Positions 41,813 through 49,834 of a stretch of 64,000 bases of DNA are shown piece by piece; the first letter of the stretch is position 1, and each line of letters opens with the position of its first letter. The notes below the pieces were generated by a model. It did no database searches. It was given only the letters and a program-made list of their open reading frames with translations, and was not told the origin of the DNA. Both the position numbers and the translations under genes were made by a program. This DNA comes from Actinomycetota bacterium. GTDB taxonomy: Bacteria; Actinomycetota; Actinomycetes; S36-B12; CAIYMF01. Where the stretch lies: positions 38,916 to 102,915 of the forward strand of contig JAIUOK010000008.1 in NCBI GenBank assembly GCA_020161245.1, in the 5' to 3' direction.

Positions 41813-43054
41813 CTAGTCCGACGAGCGGGCATCCTCGGCCGATGAGTCCGCCGGCTCGGGCGGGACGAAGGCGGCCAGCCAGGTGAGGCTGAGCACGAGC
41901 ACCATCAGCAGGGCGAGCAGCCACGGCGCGGGTGCGAGGATGCCGAGGAGCAGCACGCCCACCGCCGCCGCGAGGTAGACGCGGGTGCGGAGGACGGCGT
42001 CGATCGACTCGCGCTGGTGCACGGCCGACGACTGAGCCGCGATGAGCAGGAGGCTCAACGCTACGGATCCGGCGAGCGTCCAGGCCACGGCCGTGGAGGT
42101 GCGGTCCTCGTGGGCCTCGGCGACCAGGCCGATCATCGCCGCGCCCGCTGCGGCGATCGCCCCCGCCTGAGGCAGATGGCCGAAGAACCACACCGCGATC
42201 CGGCCGCGCTCCTCGCGCGGCTCGCGAGTGCCGACCATGTCGAAGTAGTTCCAGAAGATCCCGAAGCCGATGAACAGGCCGAGCAGCCCCGTGATCACCG
42301 TGATCGGGGCGCGGTCGGTCTCGGCGATCCCGTTCACGACGCCGACGACGGTCTCGCCGAGCACGATGATGATGAACAGCGCCATCCGCTCGACCAGGGA
42401 CTCGGTCGCGACGAAGAACGTGAGCGGCCGCGAGCGGCCGACGAACAGGAACAGCCCGAGTCCGACCCAGCCTGCGACGACGAGCCCCCACACCGCGAGC
42501 CGGGCGACGTCGGGCAGCCACGCCGACGCGAGCATGGCCGCGACGGTCACCAGCAGGCCTGCGAGGTACGGGGTGGAGGCGGCCTTGTGCTCCGGCAGAT
42601 CGCGGCGCCGCACCTCGTACCACTGCCAGGTCAGCAGCACGAGGAGGAGCGAGTAGGTGAGCGCGAACGGGGTGCCGTCGTCGGTGCCGGAGTAGCCGGT
42701 GAAGACCGCCAGGACCGCGAGCACGACCATCTGCGCGAAGACGTAGGCGCGGCTGCGGCCGTCCTCGCGCCCGTGCAGCTCGTGATAGAGCGTGCCGTTG
42801 ATCCAGGCGATCCAGATCAGGCCGAACACGACCGCGAACTCGATCGTCCCGCGCACCCCGGGGTGCAGCGCCAACGTGTGCGCCGCCTGGCTCACCAGCA
42901 CCACGAAGACCAGGTCGTAGAACAGCTCGAGGTAGCTGACGGAGCGGCCGATGAGCGGCTCGCCGTGCCGGCGCGGGCCCGATCCGAACCAGGGCCGCAG
43001 CCGGTGCTTCACGCTGCGGTGCTCGGGCCTGCCGGCAGGGAGCGGCTGCGCCAT
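41813..43054 (-). CDS. ltrA: Low temperature requirement protein A (LtrA) family membrane protein
   Basis: A 413-residue membrane protein with about 11-12 predicted helices. VSYLELFYDLVFVVLVSQAAHTL and FIGFGIFWNYFDMVGTREPR are LtrA-family segments, with ERMALFIIIVLGETVVGVV in the middle. The family was named from a Listeria mutant that fails to grow in the cold; transport function is not established. AGGAGG six bases before ATG 43054 fixes the start; an upstream in-frame extension is rich in Arg and not credible. Convergent with the DUF1801 gene, 3 bp apart. Confidence 0.88.
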   Translation of the reverse strand: MAQPLPAGRPEHRSVKHRLRPWFGSGPRRHGEPLIGRSVSYLELFYDLVFVVLVSQAAHTLALHPGVRGTIEFAVVFGLIWIAWINGTLYHELHGREDGRSRAYVFAQMVVLAVLAVFTGYSGTDDGTPFALTYSLLLVLLTWQWYEVRRRDLPEHKAASTPYLAGLLVTVAAMLASAWLPDVARLAVWGLVVAGWVGLGLFLFVGRSRPLTFFVATESLVERMALFIIIVLGETVVGVVNGIAETDRAPITVITGLLGLFIGFGIFWNYFDMVGTREPREERGRIAVWFFGHLPQAGAIAAAGAAMIGLVAEAHEDRTSTAVAWTLAGSVALSLLLIAAQSSAVHQRESIDAVLRTRVYLAAAVGVLLLGILAPAPWLLALLMVLVLSLTWLAAFVPPEPADSSAEDARSSD

Positions 43055-43221
43055 CGACGACCTCCTGGACGACGCCCGGCGGGCGTGCGCAGCCATGCAA
43101 CCACGCCGGCCGCGCGGGGCGCCGCGCACCCGCCGGTCCTCCGGCGCCGCGCGCCCGGCCTGGGACAGAATGCGGTGTCCGCCGGGCGCCGTGCCCGGTA
43201 CAGGGGAAGGCGGCTCCAGCC

Positions 43222-44832
43222 GTGGCAGCGACGACGTCGGGCAGGCGCCCGAACATCCTCATGATCGTCACCGACGAGGAGCGCTTCCGCCTCCCGCGGC
43301 CGGCCGGCTTCGAGCTCCCTGCCCGCGAGCGGCTCATGGGCCGCGGCACGTCGTTCGACCGCTACTACGTCGCCTCCGCCCAGTGCAGCTCGTCGCGGTC
43401 GGTGATCTACACCGGCCGCCACATGCCGGTGACCGAGATCTTCGACAACGACAACATGCCCTACATCCGCCCTCTCGACCCCGAGCTCGGCACGATCGGC
43501 ACGATGCTGCGCGCGGCCGGCTACTACACCGCGTACCAGGGCAAGTGGCACCTCTCGCGCGCCTACCGCGACCCGTCCGACACCACGCCGACGACCGACG
43601 CGCTCGAGCCCTACGGCTTCTCGGACTTCAACCCCTGGGGCGACCTCGACGGCGGGGCCTGGGCGGGCCTCAAGGTCGATCCCGTCATCGCCGGCCAGGC
43701 CGTGTCGTGGCTGCGCACCAAGGCGCCGACGATCGCGGCCGAGCAGCCGTGGTTCATGGCGGTCAACTTCGTCAACCCGCACGACATCATGAGCTACGAC
43801 TACGGCGGCCGTGGCGTGGTGAAGCCGCCGCCCAACCTTGCTGAGGCGATGACGGTCAAGCCGCCCGTCGACACGCCGCTCTACGCCAAGCAGTGGGACG
43901 TCGACCTGCCCGAGAGCGTCGATGACGACCTCGCCGACGCCGCGCCGGCGATCCGCGAGTACGCAGCCGCCATGGAGACGATGTTCGGGCCGGTGCCCGA
44001 CGCCGAGGCCTGGGTGCGGGGCATGGGGTTCTACCTCAACTGCACGCGCGACGTCGACCGCAGCATCGACATCGTGCTCGACGCGCTCATGGCCTCCGGG
44101 CAGGCCGACAGCACGGTCGTGGTCTTCACCTCCGACCACGGCGAGATGGCGGGGTCGCACGGCCTGCGGCAGAAGGGCAACCTCGCCTACGACGAGAACT
44201 TCCACGTCCCGCTGGTGATCGTGCACCCGGACCTGGCCGGCGGCGGCACGACCGACGTCATGGCCTCGGCCGTCGACCTCGCGCCCACGCTGCTCGACAT
44301 CGCCGGCGTCGACGCCGCGACCGTGGCCGAGCGCCACCCCGGACTGCCCGGCCGCTCGCTGCTCCCGGCGCTGACCGGCGAGCGGGTGCGCGACGGCGTG
44401 CTCACCGCGGCCGAGGTGCTCACCGGCCTCGACAACGACTACTGGACGGGGCTCGGCCAGCCCGACGGGCCGCAGCGGATGATGGCCGGCGAGCTGCGGC
44501 CCGACTGGCGCAAGCGCGGCTTCCTGCGCGGCTGGACCGACGAGAGGTACACGTTCGCGCGCTACTTCTCCCCGATCGCGCCCAACCGTCCGCGCGACCT
44601 CGACGCGCTGTTCGCCGACAACGACGTCGTGCTCTACGACCGCGACACCGACCCGTTCGAGCAGCACAACCTCGCCTACGACGAGGCCCACCGCGCCACG
44701 GTCGACGACCTGCGCGCGAAGCTCGAGTCGGCGATCGACGCCGAGATCGGCGACGACCAGCACGTATGGATCCAGGACCCGGGCCGCCCGAACCTGTTCG
44801 GCTTCCCCACCTGGCGCGGCGACACCGCCTGA
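43222..44832 (+). CDS. Sulfatase family protein with atypical CSSSR active-site motif
   Basis: A 536-residue alkaline-phosphatase-superfamily sulfatase. Metal ligands D18 (MIVTDEE) and the later TSDHGEM are present, as are TGRHM and GKWHLS. The formylglycine motif, normally C-x-P-x-R, reads C55-S-S-S-R59, with serine replacing proline. It may still be converted to formylglycine, use another maturase, or be impaired. No signal peptide, so it acts in the cytoplasm. GTG 43222 is the start. It diverges from ltrA and ends in a long palindrome. Substrate unknown; no sulfate transporter is adjacent. Confidence 0.83.
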   Translation: MAATTSGRRPNILMIVTDEERFRLPRPAGFELPARERLMGRGTSFDRYYVASAQCSSSRSVIYTGRHMPVTEIFDNDNMPYIRPLDPELGTIGTMLRAAGYYTAYQGKWHLSRAYRDPSDTTPTTDALEPYGFSDFNPWGDLDGGAWAGLKVDPVIAGQAVSWLRTKAPTIAAEQPWFMAVNFVNPHDIMSYDYGGRGVVKPPPNLAEAMTVKPPVDTPLYAKQWDVDLPESVDDDLADAAPAIREYAAAMETMFGPVPDAEAWVRGMGFYLNCTRDVDRSIDIVLDALMASGQADSTVVVFTSDHGEMAGSHGLRQKGNLAYDENFHVPLVIVHPDLAGGGTTDVMASAVDLAPTLLDIAGVDAATVAERHPGLPGRSLLPALTGERVRDGVLTAAEVLTGLDNDYWTGLGQPDGPQRMMAGELRPDWRKRGFLRGWTDERYTFARYFSPIAPNRPRDLDALFADNDVVLYDRDTDPFEQHNLAYDEAHRATVDDLRAKLESAIDAEIGDDQHVWIQDPGRPNLFGFPTWRGDTA

Positions 44833-44843
44833 CCCACTGACCT

Positions 44844-44913
44844 TCCGCGAGTAACTGGCGTTGCTATCGGTTGCGACCCCTCGGAACCGATAACAACGCC
44901 AGTTACTCGCGGA
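44844..44913. repeat. Long intergenic palindrome, family B (bidirectional terminator)
   Basis: Two 29-base arms (44844-44872 and 44885-44913) pair with one mismatch around a 12-base loop. It fills the gap between the convergent sulfatase and iron-transporter ATPase genes. The arm core is GAGTAACTGGCGTTG then TATCGGTT. Much longer than needed for termination, with no U-tract. Confidence 0.8.
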
Positions 44914-44914
44914 G

Positions 44915-45940
44915 TCAGGCGAGGACGCGGGCGGGGACGCGGGCGGTGAGGCGGGCGTCGTCGCCGGGCCTCCACGGGGTGCTTCCGAGGGTGCGGACGG
45001 CGACGACGTGGCCGTCGGGCAGGACGACGTCGAGCAGGCAGTCGTGGCCGTGGTAGCGCACCGACACGATGCGCACGGGTGCGCCGTCCGCCCCCGAGCC
45101 GGGCTCGGACAGCACCAGCTCCTCGGGCCGCAGCACCGCGACGCCGGTGGAACCCCCAGGCCCGGCCGCCGCTCCGAGCGCGGTGCGCAGCGACCCGTCC
45201 GCGTCTGCGAGCAGCGGCAGCTCGACGCACTCGCCGACGAACCGGGCGACGCCCAGGTCCACCGGCGACCCGTAGACGTCGGACGGCGCACCCTCCTGCA
45301 CGACGACGCCGTCGCGCATCACGGCGACGCGGTCGGCCGACGACAGCGCCTCGTCCTGGTCGTGCGTGACGAGCAGCGCCGCAGCGCCGTCGGCGCGGAT
45401 AGCGGCGAGCACATCGGCACGCACCTCGTCGCGCAGGCCGGCGTCGAGGGCCGAGAACGGCTCGTCGAGCAGCACGACGTCGGGACGGCGCGAGAGCGCC
45501 CGGGCCACGGCGACCCTCTGCTGCATACCGCCCGACAGCTCCTGCGGCCGCATCGAGCCGGTGCCCGCCATCCCGACGAGCGCGAGCAGCTCGGCGACGC
45601 GCACCGACTTCTCCCGCCGGCTCCCGGGCAGGCCGAAGCCGACGTTGCCCGCGACGTCGAGGTGGGGGAACAGCGCGCCCTCCTGCGGAACGATCCCGAT
45701 CCTGCGGCGCTCCGGGCGCACCCAGATGCCGTCGTCGACGACAACGGCACCGCCGAGCGACACCCGGCCCGCGGTCGGGCGCAGAAGGCCGGCCACGACC
45801 CTCAGCAGCGACGTCTTGCCGCAGCCGCTCGGGCCGAGCACGGCGGTGACGGCGGCGTCCTCGACGACGAGGTCGACGCCGTGAAGGACGGCCTTGTCGC
45901 CGTAGGCGACGTGCAGCTCCTTCACCTCGATGGCGGCCAT
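44915..45940 (-). CDS. fbpC: Iron(III) ABC transporter ATP-binding protein
   Basis: A 341-residue ABC ATPase. Walker A is GPSGCGKTS (36-44), the signature is LSGGMQQRVAVARA, Walker B is VVLLDEPFSALD and the H-loop is LLVTHDQDEAL. A C-terminal TOBE domain (about 245-335, AVLRPEELVL and VRYHGHDCLLDVVL) follows, typical of FbpC/PotA-type importers. ATG 45940 starts one base after the stop of the permease gene. Third gene of the iron operon, so iron-regulated. Confidence 0.9.
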   Translation of the reverse strand: MAAIEVKELHVAYGDKAVLHGVDLVVEDAAVTAVLGPSGCGKTSLLRVVAGLLRPTAGRVSLGGAVVVDDGIWVRPERRRIGIVPQEGALFPHLDVAGNVGFGLPGSRREKSVRVAELLALVGMAGTGSMRPQELSGGMQQRVAVARALSRRPDVVLLDEPFSALDAGLRDEVRADVLAAIRADGAAALLVTHDQDEALSSADRVAVMRDGVVVQEGAPSDVYGSPVDLGVARFVGECVELPLLADADGSLRTALGAAAGPGGSTGVAVLRPEELVLSEPGSGADGAPVRIVSVRYHGHDCLLDVVLPDGHVVAVRTLGSTPWRPGDDARLTARVPARVLA

Positions 45941-45941
45941 G

Positions 45942-47516
45942 TCAGCCCTCCTGACGGCGCCCGGCGAGCCGGGCGAGGACGAGGGCGGGGACGGCGGCGA
46001 GAAGCACGAGCGAGACGGCGTACGGCGCGGCCTCGCCGAACTGCGCGACCGAGGTGCGGGTCCACAGCTCGGTGGCGAGGGTGTCCATCCCGGTCGGTCG
46101 CAGCATCAGCGTGGCCGGGAGCTCTTTCATCGCGGTGAGCAGGACGATGAGCGCGCCGGCGGCGATGCCGGGAGCCACCAGCGGGAGCGTGATGCGCGAC
46201 CACGTGCGCAGCGGCCCGTGGCCGAGGGTGCGACCCACGTCCTCGAGCACCGGCGGCACCTGCGCCACCGACGAGCGCACCGAGCCGATGGCGGTCGACA
46301 GGAACAGCACCGCGTAGGCGAAGCCGAGCATCGCGAGGGTCTGGTAGAGGACCGGTGCGATGGTGATGCCGAGGAACACCAGCGACAGCCCGACGGTGAC
46401 GCCGGGCAGGGCGAAGCCGAGGAAGGCCACGGACTCGATCGCCGAGGCCAGCCGGTCGCGGTAGCGCGCGGCGAGCACGCCGATCGGGATCGCGAGCAGC
46501 AGCGCGATGAGCGCGCCGGTGCCGCTCGCCAGGACGGTGCTGCCGATCGCAGCAGCCCACTCGCCGACGTCGACGCCGGGGCGGCCGCGCAGGAGCAGCA
46601 CGCCGAGCATCGCCATCGGGAAGAGGACGGCGAGCGCGTAGAAGCCGCACATCGCAGCGAGCGCCGGCCAGCGCCAGGCGCCGAGCCGCAGCGGCTGCGC
46701 GACTCGGGCCGCGCCGCGATCCGTGCGCCAGCGGCTCCCCGGTCCGCGCACCCGTCGCTCGGCGAGCACGAAGACCACTGCGAGCGCCACCAGTACCAGC
46801 GCCAGCACGGCCGCGGTGGTGCGGTCGAACGACGCCCGGTACGACGTGTAGATCACGCGGGTGAAGGTGTCGAAGCGCAGCAGCGACACGACGCCGAACT
46901 CGCTGAGCGTGTACAGCGCCACGAGCAGGCCGCCGGACGCGGCCGCGGGCAGCACCTGCGGCACCACGGCGCGCCGGAACGCCGCCACCGGCCCCAGGCC
47001 GAGCGTGCGCGCCACATCGAGGCCCGACGGATCGAGCCTCATGAGCACGGCCGCGACCGGCAGCACGACGTACGGCGTGCAGGCCATGACCATGACGAAC
47101 CACGATGCGACCGGGCCCTCGAGCCACGGGAACGCGGCCAGCCATGTGTACGCCGTGACGTACGACGGGATCGCCAACGGCAGCGCGGCCACCACGAGCC
47201 ACGTGCGGCGCAGCGGGAGGTCGGTGCGCGTCACCAGCCACGCCACCGCGATCCCCACCACCATGCAGGTGAGCGCGACGGCGAGCGCGAGGCCGACGCT
47301 GCGCAGGGCGAGGACGCCGGTGCGCGGGGAGACCACGATGTCGAGCACGCGCGACCAGCCGGCGTCGGACACGCGCACGACGAGGTAGAGCAGGGGCACC
47401 GAGGCCACGAGCGCGGCCAGCGCCGCGACGACGTGCAGCGGGGCGGCGCGCACGCCGAGGACCGAGCCGCGCACGGGGGCACGCGGCTCGGTCCGGATCG
47501 GGGCGTCGACGGGCAC
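45942..47516 (-). CDS. fbpB: Iron(III) ABC transporter double permease
   Basis: A 524-residue permease with twelve helices in two homologous halves. Each half has an EAA-type loop (LDVARTLGLGPVAAFRRAVVPQVL and LEDVGRTLGHGPLRTWSRITLPLV). This fused arrangement is typical of FbpB/SfuB iron permeases. GTG 47516 is 3 bases from the binding-protein stop. The long open frame continues upstream through the binding-protein gene but that is antisense-like coding shadow. It passes iron released by FbpA. Confidence 0.9.
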   Translation of the reverse strand: MPVDAPIRTEPRAPVRGSVLGVRAAPLHVVAALAALVASVPLLYLVVRVSDAGWSRVLDIVVSPRTGVLALRSVGLALAVALTCMVVGIAVAWLVTRTDLPLRRTWLVVAALPLAIPSYVTAYTWLAAFPWLEGPVASWFVMVMACTPYVVLPVAAVLMRLDPSGLDVARTLGLGPVAAFRRAVVPQVLPAAASGGLLVALYTLSEFGVVSLLRFDTFTRVIYTSYRASFDRTTAAVLALVLVALAVVFVLAERRVRGPGSRWRTDRGAARVAQPLRLGAWRWPALAAMCGFYALAVLFPMAMLGVLLLRGRPGVDVGEWAAAIGSTVLASGTGALIALLLAIPIGVLAARYRDRLASAIESVAFLGFALPGVTVGLSLVFLGITIAPVLYQTLAMLGFAYAVLFLSTAIGSVRSSVAQVPPVLEDVGRTLGHGPLRTWSRITLPLVAPGIAAGALIVLLTAMKELPATLMLRPTGMDTLATELWTRTSVAQFGEAAPYAVSLVLLAAVPALVLARLAGRRQEG

Positions 47517-47518
47517 GG

Positions 47519-48574
47519 CTAGATGAGCCCGGCCTCCGACAGCATCGCCTGCGTCGCGGCGACGTCGGAGAGCTGGCCCAGGCTGATCCCCGGCCCCTGC
47601 AGCTCGGCGAGCGGGCGCAGCTCGGCGGCGGTGGGCACACCGTCGACGAGCGGGTACTCGAACGTGGTCTCGGCGAAGTAGGTCTGGCCCTCGGTCGACA
47701 GGAGATAGTCGACGAGCGCCTGCGCCTGGGCCTGCCGCTGCGACGGGGCGAGGATGCCGACTCCTGCGACGTTGACGAGGCTCCCGGGATCGCCCGCGCC
47801 GAGGTAGTGGTTGGCCGCGGTCACCGAGCCGGCACCGACCTCGGCGATCTTCTCGTAGAGGTAGTAGTGGTTCGACAGGCCCACCTTGATGGTGCCGGCG
47901 TCGACCGCCTCGCGGATCTCGGAGTTGCTCTCGAACGACTGGGCGCCGTTGGCCACCATGTCGGCGATCCACTTCTCGGCGACTGCGTCGCCCTCGGACA
48001 GCCGCATCGCGGTGACGAACGACTGGAACGACGCATTCGTGGGGGCCCAGCCGACCTGGCCCTTCCACGCCGGGTCGGTGAGGTCGAAGACGCTGTCGGG
48101 AAGCTGGGCCGCCGGCACCAGCTCGGTGTTGTAGGTCAGCACGCGGGCCCGCCCGCTGATGCCGACCCACTGCCCGGAGGCGCTGCGGTAGACGTCGGCG
48201 ACCTTGGCCACCGAGCCGCTGCTCAGCGGCGCCAGCAGTCCGGCGTCCTCGAGGGCCTGCAGGGCGCCGGCGTCCTGCGAGAAGTACACGTCGGCGGGCG
48301 TGCCCTGCCCCTCCTCGAGCAGCTGGGCGGCCATCTCCGGGGTGCTGCCGTAGCGCACCTCGACGTCGATGCCGGACGCCTTCTCGAAGGCTTCGATCAC
48401 GGGCGCCACGAGGTCCTCGTTGCGGCCGGAGTACACGACGAGGCTGCCCGACGACGACGGCTGGGCGTCGACGTCGCTGCCGACCGACCCTCCCCCGCAC
48501 GCCGCCAGGGCGGCAGCGGCCAGCAGGCCGACGACGGACAGGGCGGCGGCGCGGACGCGTCGTCGGGGGTTCAC
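47519..48574 (-). CDS. fbpA: Iron(III) ABC transporter substrate-binding lipoprotein
   Basis: A 351-residue lipoprotein: signal peptide with lipobox ending LAAC at residue 26, then GGGSVGSD linker. LVVYSGRNEDLVAPVIEAFEKASGIDVEVRYG and GTPADVYFSQDAGAL are typical of FbpA/FutA iron-binding proteins, and SNHYYLYEK carries the paired tyrosines that usually bind Fe(III). GAGGAG precedes GTG 48574. An iron box lies 27-45 bp upstream, so the whole operon is expected to be repressed when iron is plentiful. Confidence 0.92.
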   Translation of the reverse strand: MNPRRRVRAAALSVVGLLAAAALAACGGGSVGSDVDAQPSSSGSLVVYSGRNEDLVAPVIEAFEKASGIDVEVRYGSTPEMAAQLLEEGQGTPADVYFSQDAGALQALEDAGLLAPLSSGSVAKVADVYRSASGQWVGISGRARVLTYNTELVPAAQLPDSVFDLTDPAWKGQVGWAPTNASFQSFVTAMRLSEGDAVAEKWIADMVANGAQSFESNSEIREAVDAGTIKVGLSNHYYLYEKIAEVGAGSVTAANHYLGAGDPGSLVNVAGVGILAPSQRQAQAQALVDYLLSTEGQTYFAETTFEYPLVDGVPTAAELRPLAELQGPGISLGQLSDVAATQAMLSEAGLI

Positions 48575-48600
48575 GCAAGGGCTCCTCGGATCAGGCCAAC

Positions 48601-48619
48601 TTAGGTAAGCCTAACCTTG
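48601..48619 (-). promoter_or_regulatory. DtxR/IdeR iron box
   Basis: TTAGGTAAGCCTAACCTTG matches the 19 bp DtxR/IdeR consensus at 16 positions when the central base is counted as G or C. It lies just upstream of fbpA in promoter position. This is the clearest single regulator site in the window. Confidence 0.9.
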
Positions 48620-48649
48620 CTCGTATCGCACCCCGGCGTCAACTCCTGC

Positions 48650-49063
48650 TCATGCGGGCCGTGCACCGAACGCGTTCACGGGGGCACCCCAGAGCACGGC
48701 CACCGAGGCGCCCGTGACCCGCACGGCCACGAGCGCGCCTGGCTCCGCCTGCGCGGCGCCGGCCAGCGGGATCCCGGTGCGCGCCTGCGCCGGGAACGGA
48801 GGGCGCCCGTCGACGTCGACGAGCAGGTCGACGTCGGCCACGGGCAGCTCGCCCACGCGCAGGCCGGTGTCGCAGACGCGCAGGACCGTGGCGCAGCCGG
48901 TCGCGGCCGCCGTGCTCGCCGCCACGGACGCTGCCGCCTGCATCGCCCCGCGCGCCGCCCGCATCGAGGCGATGCCGGCGTGCGCCTGCGCCACCGGGTC
49001 GTAGCCGGCCCGGATCTCCTCCGCCTGGCGCGAGAGCGTGCGGAGGTCGGACAGCAGGCCCAT
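48650..49063 (-). CDS. Hypothetical protein (137 aa), coupled to upstream gene
   Basis: A 137-residue protein. Residues 1-75 are helical and alanine-rich (MGLLSDLRTLSRQAEEI and AQAHAGIASMRAARGAMQ); residues 80-137 look like a beta domain (VADVDLLVDVDGRPPFPAQAR, GALVAVRVTGASVAVLWG). Its ATG shares a base with the stop of the gene upstream (TGATG). I do not recognise the family. The pair is convergent with nothing and lies between the iron box and the formate dehydrogenase operon. Confidence 0.6.
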   Translation of the reverse strand: MGLLSDLRTLSRQAEEIRAGYDPVAQAHAGIASMRAARGAMQAAASVAASTAAATGCATVLRVCDTGLRVGELPVADVDLLVDVDGRPPFPAQARTGIPLAGAAQAEPGALVAVRVTGASVAVLWGAPVNAFGARPA

Positions 49064-49458
49064 CAGACCGCTGCCGACCGGTAGAGGTTGCCGAAGTGCA
49101 CCGCGAGCGGCATGTCGCCGCGCATGCGCTCGGTCCAGGCGAACGACGCCGAGTCCCACGTGGCCTCGTCGATTCCGAGCCCCGCGGCGTAGGCCAGCAG
49201 CGATGCGCGGTCGATGCCTGCGGCGGCCACCTTCGAGATGCGGGCGTACATCTCGATCGAGAGGCCCTGGATCGGCGCGAGCCTCGGGTCGGCCGGGTCG
49301 ATCGGCGCCGCGCTCGGCACGCCGAGGGCAGGCACCGCCTGCGCCGTGACGACGCCGTACTGCTGCGCTGCGGCCTGCAGCTCCTGCGCCTCCGCCACCA
49401 TCGTCGGCGCCGCGGCGACCACGCCCTTGAGGTCCTTCATCTGCTGGAACAGGCCCAT
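49063..49458 (-). CDS. Hypothetical protein (131 aa)
   Basis: A 131-residue soluble protein. It begins MGLFQQMKDLKGVVAAAP, similar in style to the start of the next gene (MGLLSDLRTLSRQAEEI), suggesting the two are distantly related or interact. The second half contains LSIEMYARISKVAAAGID and WTERMRGDMPLAVHFGNLY. I chose ATG 49458 with AAGGTG upstream; a GTG at 49467 is possible. No family recognised. It follows the fds operon on the same strand after 136 bp. Confidence 0.6.
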   Translation of the reverse strand: MGLFQQMKDLKGVVAAAPTMVAEAQELQAAAQQYGVVTAQAVPALGVPSAAPIDPADPRLAPIQGLSIEMYARISKVAAAGIDRASLLAYAAGLGIDEATWDSASFAWTERMRGDMPLAVHFGNLYRSAAV

Positions 49459-49594
49459 GTCGATCACCTTCGTCGTCCGGGCGCGGCGGTCGCCGCGCGC
49501 TCGAGGACGACTCCACCGGATCCGGCGCGCAGGGTCATGAGTAGCGCCTACTCAAGGGCGCCCGCGGCCTACCCGGGTGCGGGGGCTGCAGCGC

Positions 49595-49834
49595 CTACGC
49601 AGGGCGCAGGCGCTCGAGCGCCTCGGCGGCGACGGGGTCGAGACCGGCGCCGTCGACGTCCATCCACTCGGTGAGGTGCAGCCGCATCGACGGCGCCCAG
49701 AAGTCGCGCAGGTGCGCGGCCACGAGGGACACCGCCTCGTCGTGCGGCTTGTGCCGGGCGTTGCTCGCGATCTGGTTGGCCATCCGGAGCAGGCTGGCGA
49801 CCTGGACGGGGTCGGCGTGCACCTCGCCGGTCAT
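49595..49834 (-). CDS. fdsD: NAD-dependent formate dehydrogenase delta subunit
   Basis: A 79-residue protein. VQVASLLRMANQIASNARHK and RDFWAPSMRLHL are the conserved parts of FdsD, the small subunit needed for activity of soluble Mo/W formate dehydrogenases. ATG 49834 overlaps the fdsA stop (ATGA). Last gene of the fds operon. The sulfurtransferase FdhD (FdsC), which is needed to activate the cofactor, is not in the window. Confidence 0.88.
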   Translation of the reverse strand: MTGEVHADPVQVASLLRMANQIASNARHKPHDEAVSLVAAHLRDFWAPSMRLHLTEWMDVDGAGLDPVAAEALERLRPA

